From assembly GCF_001540865.1 (NCBI RefSeq), contig NC_033642.1, positions 2,134,421 through 2,198,420 on the forward strand: a stretch of DNA of 64,000 nucleotides, given 5' to 3'. This DNA is from Ananas comosus (Eukaryota > Streptophyta > Magnoliopsida > Poales > Bromeliaceae). Numbering within the stretch: the stretch's first letter is position 1; the number at the start of each line of letters is the position of its first letter. Positions 46,652-56,323 of the stretch are shown here, piece by piece. The notes under the pieces are model-generated. The model made no database searches and was not told the origin of the DNA. It saw nothing but the letters and a program-made list of their open reading frames with translations. The translations under genes were made by a program, and so were the position numbers.

Positions 46652-48640
46652 TGTCACGCCCCGGATTACCATATTTTTTCGGGCACGCCAACAGACTAGC
46701 TGTATATCTATAAATTTTTCGTGTATACGAAGCGATAGTTGTACCTGTAATCACAACATAACTACAACCAGTAGTATAGAACTGCTAAATTAAAATAAAA
46801 AAATATATATAAAATCTCGAGGGGTTCCTGTACATACAAAATGTCCACAACACAACTCGCTCCATCGAGTACCCCGATAACATAACCATATGTACAAGAA
46901 AATTCTATATCTACCTGTGGAAGATACTTCTCTAACACGACAACAAGACTGGTAGGGATCTAGCTCGCGACTCCCTTCCCACGGTCCAAATCAGCAACAG
47001 CAGCAGTCGCAGACGAAGACTCTGTAAAAGGTGTGAACAACTGGGTGTGAGAACTACTATAAAACAAGTAGTCCTCAGTAGGTACCGCCACCGACCTCAA
47101 CGGTCCACCCACTAAGTCTACATAAATGTGTGTAAAGGATAGTAAGGAAAGCTGGAAAGAAATTTACAGCTACATGCCACTCTACTATCGCTAACCACTG
47201 CCGGCTATCTGTAGATATAAATATATATCTCATTGACCCAATCTCATTAGGGACTGTGATATACCCGTCCCGCCTGTCTAAGCTACACCGTACACTACCG
47301 CGAGGGCGGCCGGTGGAGAGCAAGGTCCAAACCGGACTACTACGACATCAACGCAAAACAAGATAGCCCAACTCTGGAGCGGCACTCGTGGGCGCGACCC
47401 AACTGAGTATGCAAGCGTGTCTCTGCCGAGCTCAATCAGGCTCTCACAGGCTGTAATCAATGCAAAAGGGTCTAACTGGTCTAACAACCAAAGCTCACGT
47501 GCTCTTGGCACAATCTCATGCAAGATACAGAAATCTGGTTCCATCGTCAATTGCGACGATACCCGACAGTACGAAACAGTCTACACATAACTGTAAAACG
47601 AGCTCGGCCTCCCAGCACGAGCGTAAACTCCACCTACACTAATCTGGGTATCCACCTCGCACGAACAGCGGCGATACAAAATAATAACAGCTCTTAAAGC
47701 TAAATCTGGTAACTTTTCAGAATGACAGTGTAGGGTTTATTGGTTTTCTCCTAAGTCAATTTCAAGTCCAACATGTAAAATGATGTTAGAATTTAAGGCT
47801 CCAAACTCAGATTCCATAAAACTATGCAAATCGATGAATTGAGCTTCTAAACATAATACTAAACGGAAACATACATGCTAACGAAAATTCCGACTTAGGA
47901 GAAAATCCGACGATTTCGGTAAACATTAACCCACCTCGAAAAACTCGTCCAACCACAGCGAGAAGTCGAAAGGAGGGAAACCACGCGCTCACCAGGCCTC
48001 CAACGGCGCAACCACGACGCCCACGCGCTCAAACGGTCCACCCGAGTAACGTCGAAGCAGAACGAGCTCGATCCGCGACTCCCCGACGAAAGGCGCACAC
48101 CAGCTAGAGAGAGAGAGAGGGAAAGGAGAAAAACCCTACTCTCTGAAGCTCTCTACACATACATATAGGCTGGGTAAACATAGGGTTGAACGACACATTA
48201 AAAGGACCAAACTGCCCCTCACCAACTAACTTTTAGCTGGAGTGCCGGTACCCAGCTTGAATACCGGTACTCCGGCCCTCAGCTCGCAGTCTCGCGCATT
48301 GGGTACCGGTACCAGCCCGATGCAGTACCGGTACCCGAGCTCAATACCGGTACTCATCAATAGGTACCGGTACTCAGCATCAGATAAACGCAAACCCGAG
48401 AGCATCCAGTTCTGCAATCTCACAGGGGTATCGGTACTTCTCCCCAGGTACCGGTACTCAACATTGAAATCCTGCACTTTGTAGATTTCAATGTTATAAC
48501 TCCACTCTCGCATCGCATTGAGTCCGATTTGCGTCCATTTTGTGCCAAAACGACTCCGACTTATCCCGACACGCACTAGACGTGTTGACAAGCCACAGAT
48601 GCTGAAAATACACAGACTGCTAAACACCAGGGACACTACA
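46652..48640 (-). mobile_element. solo LTR, copy 3 of the 2-kb family
   Basis: It is antisense to copies 1, 2 and 4. On + it starts TGTCACGCCCCGG and ends CAGGGACACTACA. The flanks GTGTT (46647-46651) and GTGAT (48641-48645) match at four of five bases. The palindrome array lies at about 48243-48462 (GGTACCGGTACC and GTACCGGTACT forms) on the U3 side, upstream of a TATATGTA-type TATA box near 48163. The 1989-bp length equals copy 4, and no internal region is present. Confidence 0.87.
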
Positions 48641-48774
48641 GTGATGTAGGCATTACGATAAAAATTGTCAGTAAAAAATTTACAAGTGCACTTTTTAATA
48701 ATAGAAAATTTAAGAGGCATCAATAATATAATAGCGTAAGGATAAAACAGATATTTTATAAGGAATGATTTTAT

Positions 48775-49005
48775 ACGTCTCTCTATAAAAATATCGAATA
48801 GCAGATATATCCCAACAAAGTTTAAGTTTTTAGATTTATCCCTCAAAAAGTCCTAACGGTTTCAAATATACTCTTACTATTAGTGTCCGTTAGAAAAATA
48901 TAGTTAACCATAAATAAAGTGCTTAACATTGGTTAGTGAGTGTGGTAAATTGACATTTTTATCCTCTGATATTATACCTTAGTCTCTCAATTAAAATCCT
49001 ATTTC
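48775..49005. mobile_element. half copy of the Mutator-type foldback MITE
   Basis: Only the left arm is present (ACGTCTCTCTATAAAAATATCG ... in short: CAGATATATCCC, TATCCCTCAAAAAGTCC, GTTAACCATAAATAAAGTGC). It is truncated before the right arm. Confidence 0.6.
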
Positions 49006-49025
49006 TATCAAAACCCTAACAATAG

Positions 49026-49660
49026 AAACTTTTTGTGACATCCCACTTTTGAGGTGGTTACCCATCCTAGGACTACTCTAGCTATCATTCAAATGCTATA
49101 GCCGGGTTAAGAGTTTTAGCCCTATTTTATATATAAGGCTATTCCAAATCCTGGGTATCATATTCTCCCCTCGTGTAAGCTTTGACGTTTTCGTTAGGCT
49201 CAAGTACACTCATAAGCACCAAGCTATGTGGGACTCGTCTCGCTAGCCTTTACCTTGTAGGGAGCCGTAATTAACTCACAACGATCATCAACCAGGGAGC
49301 TGCACTCTATCCGCTGTATAATCTTGACTTGGTTGGGACTTATCTCACATTTTCAACTAATGATTGGCTCTGATACCAATAGTAATGCTCCACTTCCCAG
49401 GGGGTTTCACCTATCCTAGGACTACTGTAATCGCAGCATGTTTAACTCTCTTAATCTTTTGAGCCTAGCCACCGCCCAAATGAAAGAGGAACACCAACTA
49501 TAGTAGCAAGATAGTACATATGGAATATCATGAATCGCTATACAAGGGATGCCGCTACTGCAAACCAAATACCTACCGGAATGTCATGTACAATTCAAAT
49601 AGAGATACTATATTTCAACTGGACATATAAATAGTCCTAAATTGTACTACTCACAAGTGT
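49026..49660 (-). mobile_element. degenerate LTR-retroelement remnant with primer-binding-site relic
   Basis: Two LTR-like starts (TGTGACATCCCACTTTTGAGG at 49026, and CTCCACTTCCCAGGGGG near 49388) each lead into CATCCTAGGACTACT. Between them GGCTCTGATACCA reads TGGTATCAGAGCC on the minus strand, the usual initiator-tRNA-Met primer binding site. No coding region remains. The part 49475-49650 recurs inverted at 56045-56220, on the other side of the gypsy element. Confidence 0.6.
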
Positions 49661-50154
49661 AATGGAACAATAGAAATATATAGAAAAATCGAGTAAGATA
49701 CAACTTATCTAGACATCCTATTATTACTTCCTCGTTACTCTGTGTCAGTTGCCCAATCTACCTACTCATTATAGTGCTGATGTGAGTTATCATGATTATA
49801 TTCTATCTATAAATATTAGTGACACGTAGAGTAGGATTCATCTTGATGTATTTGATAATAATATGATCTAGTAGATCAGTAATTACTTACCTGTTGGGTT
49901 TTGACCTTATAGGTCGGTTGATTCATCCCTATGTGATTTGATCATGTTGGTACTTCCTTTATGAGGTTTATTGTAGAGGTTTGTAGACCTACTGTATTCA
50001 TGATTTGGACTTCAGCATGCTACTCCTTAGTTCCCTTATATTTTTCATCATCTTATTTGATGCCTTTGTCGTGTAGCATGCTAGTTGACTTGAGATTTTA
50101 TCTTGTCACCTCTTGTTTCCTACGAGCAGTAATTTGACTGTTGAATTTAGATTG
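49661..50154. other. intergenic or old repeat, no gene
   Basis: Unassigned sequence between the LTR remnant and the Ty3/gypsy insertion, probably part of the older element into which the latter inserted. Confidence 0.4.
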
Positions 50155-50159
50155 TTGGA

Positions 50160-50630
50160 TGATCCGTCAGTGGAGGAAGCAATGTCGCAGTGCCTCTTCG
50201 ATGGATATCTGAAACCAGATTAAAGAGAAAGAAAAGAAAAGAACACAATATTTGTACGTGGAAGAGTCTGTATATTAATTCTCTCTAAAACTGGAATGAT
50301 TTACAAGAGCCAGTACGACCCCTATTTATAGCCTTCCGGCTTACAAAAAGATAAGAACAAAATAACAACTTTATTTTTGTTCTAACCGAAGTAGTTGAAA
50401 CCACCTCGATCTTATCCTAACCGAATTAGTTGGAACCGTTTCGATTCATATCTTAACCGAATTATTTCGATTCATATCCTAACCGAATTAGTTGGAATCC
50501 TCTCGGATCCATATCTTAACCGAATTAGTTGGAACCGTCTCTGCCTTATCCTAACCGAAATAGTTGGAACGACCTCTGCCTTATCCGCAACGATTGAGAC
50601 TTTTTCGGATGGTTTGATCGTCCCGGATTA
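50160..50630 (-). repeat. 3' LTR of the Ty3/gypsy element
   Basis: On + it begins TGATCCGTCAGTGG and ends TCCCGGATTA. On the minus strand, U3 comes first and holds five to six imperfect tandem units with AACCGAATTAGTTGGAA (about 50385-50580). A TATA box (GGCTATAAATAGG) follows at about 50321-50333. Confidence 0.93.
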
Positions 50631-50825
50631 TGGCTCTCCAATTTTGAGAGGAACCAGTACCTGATGGATCTAGAACTGCAAGTGAGGGAACTGAGTTTCC
50701 CTAGCTTCCCTAATGAACCACTTAGCGGCACTTGGCTTTTGACCTTTCCGTCCAACATGGAAGGATTCACGTTCACATTTGCGTGTCGTTGTGACCTTGC
50801 GTTCTACGATAGTATCCTTAGTTAG

Positions 50826-53662
50826 TCACTTTTCGCATTCTACCACGAGATCTTCCACGGATAGCAGTACTTCTTCGGGCTCATCATCCAGCATTGATGG
50901 CTCGAAAGACTTTAAGTTTTCGACATTGACGATCGAATACATCTTCATGTATGCGGGCAACTCCAATTGACAAGCATTCTCACCAATTCTGCTTAGAATC
51001 TTGAAAGGTCCATAATGAATAGGTTTAAGTTTCTTACTCTCGCCTTTCAAGCGCTCTTTGTTGAGATGGAGCCAGACCAGATTACTCTCTTGGAAGCCGT
51101 CTTTCACTCGATGTCGATCATGTCGTTCTTTATACTTTTGCTGAGATTTTTGTAGTTTTCACTCCACCTCGCTATGCACTTTCTGAATGCTCTCCAAGAA
51201 ATGTTGTGCCTTTGCCATTTCATTTTCCTTCTTGGTGGTCTGCACTTGCTCGACCGTGAATGCCGAGTCGAATGGGCTTGGTGGTAAATAACTCAAGCAC
51301 ACCTCAAAAGGAGTCTTGCCAGTAGAACTGTGTACAGCTCGATTGAACGCGAACTGCAAGTATGGAAGCCCCTCGTCCCAAGACTTGGGATGTTGAGCAT
51401 TATATCCTCGCAGCAGATGTACAGCTGTCCGATTGACCACTTCTGTTTCACCATCTGTTTGAGGATGGAAAGCGGTGCTCCGTTGTAGCTTTGTATCCAT
51501 CATGGACCACAAAGACCGCCAAAAGTTGCTTAGAAAACGGCTGTCACGGTCAGATACAATCGAGGTTGATAGTCCAAAATGTGTCCAAACATGTTGGAAG
51601 AATAGCCGTGCAGTTTCCTCGCTAGTGATTGTCTTCTTGCACGGTACAAGCACTATCATCTTGGAGAATCGATCGACCACCACATAAAGATAGTCGTGTC
51701 CTCGTCGGGTCCTCGGGAGGCCTCCTAAGAAGTTCATGGAGATACTCACCAAAGGACGAGTTGGCACTGGAAGAGGGGTATAGAGGCCCACCTTTCGATT
51801 TGCAGGCTTAGATGTACAGCACAGGACATATCCCTTCACAAATCGCGCCACATCGTTTTGCATGTGAGGCCAATATACGTAGCGCTGGAGATTCTGCAAG
51901 GTTTTGTTCACCCCGAAGTGACCCGCCACCTTCGAGGTATGGGCTTCTCAGATCCATTGTACTCGATTGTAATCTTTTGGTACAAATAGCAGTGCACCCT
52001 TGTACAGTAGACCGCCTTACAAGACAAACTCAGTAGGTCGTCTTGCCTCGATGTCAGCCAATGCTCCTTGAAAATCTGAGTCTTCTGCATATAAGCTTGC
52101 ATACTCTTAAAAATTTGACTGAACTTGCATAAATATCGACAAGCAAAGTGCTGCCACTGGTGGTCGTGATAGCATATCAGCGAGTTTATTGTGAGCGCTT
52201 TTCTTGTACTTGATCACCAGGTTGAACTACTACAAGTACGCCATCCATTTCATGTGACGCGCCTTTTGCAATTTTGATTTCGTTTGAAGGTACTGAAGTG
52301 AACGGTGGTCTGTATGCACCACTGTCTCTTTTCCTAGCAGATAGACCCACTAATGCTTCACTGTCTGGTGTAGTGCCAAAAGTTCCTTGTCATAGGTCGG
52401 ATAGTTCTTTTGAGCTCCCTGGAACATCTCGGAGTAATATGCAATAGGCCGACCATTTTGCATCAAGACAGCCCCCATGGCGTATCCCGACGTATCCGCC
52501 TCCAACTCGAAGGGTCGTTGCAGATTTGGTAGCGCAAGAATAGGCGCCTCGCATATCTTTCGTTGCAAAAGTCGGAACGTATCCTCATGTTTTGAACTCC
52601 ATTCGAACTTTTAGTTGGCCTTCGTTAGTGCATGTAGAGGGGCAGCAAGGACAGAAAAGTGTCGAATAAATTTTCGGACAGATTGACAAGCGCCCATGAA
52701 GCTCCAGCACCACCGTCACATTTTTGGGCCTAGGCCATTCCTTGATGGCCCTGACCTTGTCCGTGTTGATCTGAAGTTCACCGCCGCCCACCACGAACCC
52801 GAGATACACCAGGCTTTGCTTGTCATACTCACATTTTTTAGGGTTTAAGCAAAGTTGGTGTTCCTCGAGCAGCATGAAGACCTTCTTGACATGCGTCAGA
52901 TGCTCCTCCCACGATCGACTGTAGATGAGGATATCGTCGAGGTAGACGATCACGAAGTCATCGAGGAAGAGGCGTAGAACATCATTCATCAGTCGCATAA
53001 AAGTGGCTGGTGCATTGCAAAGGCCGAATGGCATGACGAGCCATTCAAATAAGCCTTATCGACTCTTGAACGCGGTCCTCTCGAATCCGGACCTGATGAT
53101 AGCCGGACTTCAGGTCCAGTTTGGTGAAGTAGTGAGCGTGCTTCAGTTGGTCCAAGAGATCATCGATCCGCGGTAAGGGGTACCGATTCTTGATTGTGAT
53201 TTTGTTGAGGGCGCGGTAGTCGATACACATTCGCCACCCGCCGTCTTTCTTTGGCACCAACATGATCGGGGAGCCACAGGGGGAGCTACTCGGTTCGATA
53301 GCACCACTCTCGAGTAACTTAGTCACAAGTCGCTTTATCTCCTCATTCTCCACCACCGAGTATCAGTACATGCCGAGATTCGATAACGAAGCATCGCTGA
53401 TCAATTGGATCTCACCTTCTATGGCTCGCTTTGGTGGCAGTCCTTGGATTTCTTGGAACAGATCCTGATGCTCGCCAATCAATTTAGCTAAATTATCAGT
53501 TCTTTCCTTATATGCTAGGCTCAATACCTTGTTGTTTGCCTTCTCAGATATAATTGGCCGAATGACCAGTAAGGCAAACTTCTGACATGCATTGATCATT
53601 CTCTTGGTCTGGCAAGCGGTTACCAGGTCTACAGTTGTTGATAATGGCTCTGTGGTGAACAA
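50826..53662 (-). pseudogene. pol region of the Ty3/gypsy element (RT, RNase H, integrase), disrupted
   Basis: 53363-53662 is a linker preceding RT. 53045-53356 holds the RT start ([36 protein letters not shown]). A frame change and small loss separates it from 52585-53034, which has [12 protein letters not shown] and the catalytic YLDD in [12 protein letters not shown]. 52350-52568 is the RNase H start (EADTSGYAMGAVL), with stops soon after. 51159-51929 holds the integrase with the second Asp (VSDRDSRFLS) and the Glu (TDGETEVVNR), but the first catalytic position reads SMNF where the family has SMDF. 50826-51107 is the C-terminal part. No single open frame spans these. Confidence 0.9.
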
Positions 53663-53869
53663 AAATTTCTGCCCATCCTTAATAAATTGGTATTGCCGAG
53701 GACGACGGAAGAAGGTAGCGTCACGGTCCTATAGGTAGGGACTGCCGAAAATGAGGTTGCAAATATTCAGCGGCACAACTTCGCACAGCATTTCATCGAT
53801 GTAGACGCCGGTCACCACAAACTTCACCTTGCACTGGCGATTGATCTTCATCTCGATGTTGCTGTTAAT

Positions 53870-55025
53870 CTACCCTAATGGATATGGGTGTGGATGTGGT
53901 GTGGTCGACAAACCCAATCTTCGAACTAGGCTCTCCGAGATTAAGTTTTTTTGGCTGCCGGGATCGATGATAGCATCGATCACCTCATTTTTTACTTGAA
54001 CTCGAAAAGTGAATAACTCTTCTCTCTTATCAGTCGGATTTGACAGGCACAAGATTGTCTCCTTCGGCATAGCCATCAGAGACAAGCTAGTGTCCGCTTG
54101 ATCAATCCGTCCGATTAAGTTTGGAGCATCACTTGCCGATCCTACCGTTGTCGTTGTGCGTTTACCACGATCGTCCTTCTTCTTTGGTCTGATCTCTGGA
54201 TGGAGCTTCCAGCATCGATTCTTGACATGTCCTGTGACTTTACAATGATCACAGTACAAATCAGGATCAGAGGACCCTTTCTTTTTACAACCCTTCTTTT
54301 TGAACTTTTTCAAGCCCTCAGCAGACTCTCTAGACAGCTTCTCCCCGCGAGATAGTTTGTCCTTCCACTCAATCGCCATGGCTGTTTGGTTGGTCGAGGC
54401 GATATAACGAACACCGAAGAGACGAAGTTCATCATTGATGCACTCATGTAGGCCCACGGTGTATTTATGAAAAATCTGTGGATCGTCGAGAGAGATGCCA
54501 AGCGCCAAGGCTTGGCGCCGAAAGTTGGTAGTGTAGTTCTGCACTGTCTGGTCACGTCTTTGGCACAGGACATGCCAACGCTTCCATCGCTTTTCTTCAT
54601 ATCCCATAGGGTAGAACTCCCTGCGAATCAGTCGTTTAAACTGACTCCAGGTGAACTCTTCGTTGACGGTAGTTTGGAGTGGCCTTCCACCAAGTCAAAG
54701 CATGACCTACAAGTTTTAGTTTTGCGAAAGTTACTTTTTCCGCGTTGCTATAGTTGTAGAGGTCGAAGTACGTCTCCAGTTGGTCAAGCCAGGCATCTAG
54801 CTTTTCAGCGTCGACAACACTGTCGTAGTTGGGGATCTCGATCTTGGCCTCAACCTTAAATGGTTTCGACCTTCCTTCTGCAATCGACGGAGCTATGCTT
54901 CCGTCATCGTCAGAGTCGTCGTCGTCTCGCACACCCGAGGTATCCTCGGTAGCGCCCTTCATCGGCGTCACACGCGCCTTTGGAGGAGGAGTTCCTGTGA
55001 GCCGACCGCTCTTCTCCACCGGCAT
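53870..55025 (-). pseudogene. gag and protease region of the Ty3/gypsy element, disrupted
   Basis: 54636-55025 encodes the gag N-terminal half (start MPVEKSGRLTG, acidic stretch DDDDSDDDG, then the LDAWLDQLETYF and ALTWWK gag motifs). The frame then shifts into 53870-54607. There the zinc knuckle CDHCKVTGHVKNRC (C-x2-C-x4-H-x4-C) and a retropepsin-like site IIDPGSQKNLI are visible. The D-P-G-S form departs from the usual D-[ST]-G. Confidence 0.88.
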
Positions 55026-55262
55026 TGCCGATGGTGCTGCAGATTGGGTCTTAATCTAATCTAAAATGGTATTTATGTCGTCAGACAGCACGGCAACCTA
55101 GGCGGCAAGGTCGGATGACATCGCTATCTGCTCGTCTACAGACATGGTAGATGCGCTCTTCGTTTTCCTCGTTTGTGGCTTGTGAAAGATGTCGAGGACG
55201 GAGAGTTGTTCGCTGGTAGCTTTGTAGACGCTTCTGGTTCGCACCATACACCAGGGTCTGAT

Positions 55263-55274
55263 GCTCTGATACCA
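55263..55274 (-). other. primer binding site, initiator tRNA-Met type
   Basis: The minus strand reads TGGTATCAGAGC two bases after the end of the 5' LTR, complementary to the 3' end of initiator tRNA-Met. This confirms the orientation of the element. Confidence 0.9.
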
Positions 55275-55276
55275 CT

Positions 55277-55748
55277 TGATCCGTCAGTGGAGGAAGCAAT
55301 ATCGTAGCGCCTTCCCGATGGATATCTGAAACCAGATTAAAGAGAAAGAAAAAAAAAAGAACACAATATTTATATGTAGAAGAGTCTGTATATTAATTCT
55401 CTCTAAAACTAGAATGATTTACAAGAGCCAGTAGGGCCCCTATTTATAGCCTTCCGGTTTACAAGAAGATAAAAACAAAATAACAATTTTATTCTTGTTC
55501 TAACCGAAGTAGTTGAAACCACCTCGATCTTATCCTAACCGAATTAGTTAGAACCGTCTCAATTCATATCTTAACCGAATTAGTTTGATTCATATCCTAA
55601 CCGAATTAGTTGGAATCCTCTTGAATCCATATCTTAACCGAATTAGTTGGAACCGTCTCCGCCTTATCCTAACCGAAGTAGTTGGAACGACCTCCCCCTT
55701 ATCCGCAACGATTGAGACTTATTCGGATGGTTTGATCATCCCGGATCA
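55277..55748 (-). repeat. 5' LTR of the Ty3/gypsy element
   Basis: It pairs with 50160-50630 and ends ATCCCGGATCA on +. The same tandem AACCGAATTAGTTGGAA units and TATA box are present. Differences from the other LTR are mostly transitions. Confidence 0.93.
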
Positions 55749-56044
55749 TTGGAGCTTTGAGTATACACATGTAACTATAACTTGTGACGACATCGTAGAT
55801 CTTAATCAGGATTCACAACCCTAGGTTTGTCAGTTGCCAGCTAGTGGGAGGTGTTGTTTCTTAAACAAGGTTCGCCACCCTGAGTGTTTCACTATCAGAT
55901 TTGATGTACACCTTGTTAAACAGAGCTAGTGACTTTGGGTGCAGATGGTTGTATCCCTCCGAAGTGGTACTTAATTTTTGATCTTTGTGACCTAGTAAGC
56001 AAGTTTAGGCTGGGTTTTGATGACAGATTATGGTGATTAGGTAT

Positions 56045-56220
56045 ACTTAGAACTATTCATATATATGTTCAATTGATGCGTAATATCTCTATTTAAGTTG
56101 TGCAGGCATGGCATCCTGGTAGGTGTTTAGTTTATAGCAACGACATTCTCTATATAACAATTCATGATATTCCGCATGTACTATCTTGCTATTGTAGTTG
56201 GTGTTTCTCTTTCATTTATA
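56045..56220. repeat. inverted partner of 49475-49650
   Basis: Reading backwards, AATGAAAGAGAAACACCAACT, TAGCAAGATAGTACATGC and AATATCATGAATTG match the left block in order, at roughly 75-80% identity by eye. The two blocks face each other across the gypsy element. Confidence 0.7.
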
Positions 56221-56323
56221 TATGACTTTTGTTTACGATAGCGGTATATTTTGGATTGCTTGTTCAGGACATTTAATCATTCACTATTTTGTTACTGTGA
56301 TTGGTTTTATTCATCGCATTAAT

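Larger units (their letters stand above)
50160..55748 (-). mobile_element. Ty3/gypsy LTR retrotransposon, full structure but degenerate coding
   Basis: LTRs at 50160-50630 and 55277-55748 (471 and 472 bp, about 6% different by eye) are bounded by a perfect 5-bp duplication, TTGGA, at 50155-50159 and 55749-55753. The primer binding site is at 55263-55274. Reading on the minus strand the order is gag, zinc knuckle, protease, reverse transcriptase, RNase H, integrase. Integrase last is the Ty3/gypsy order. The reading frame is broken by several stops and at least two shifts, and one catalytic integrase Asp is replaced, so it is not autonomous. Confidence 0.95.
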
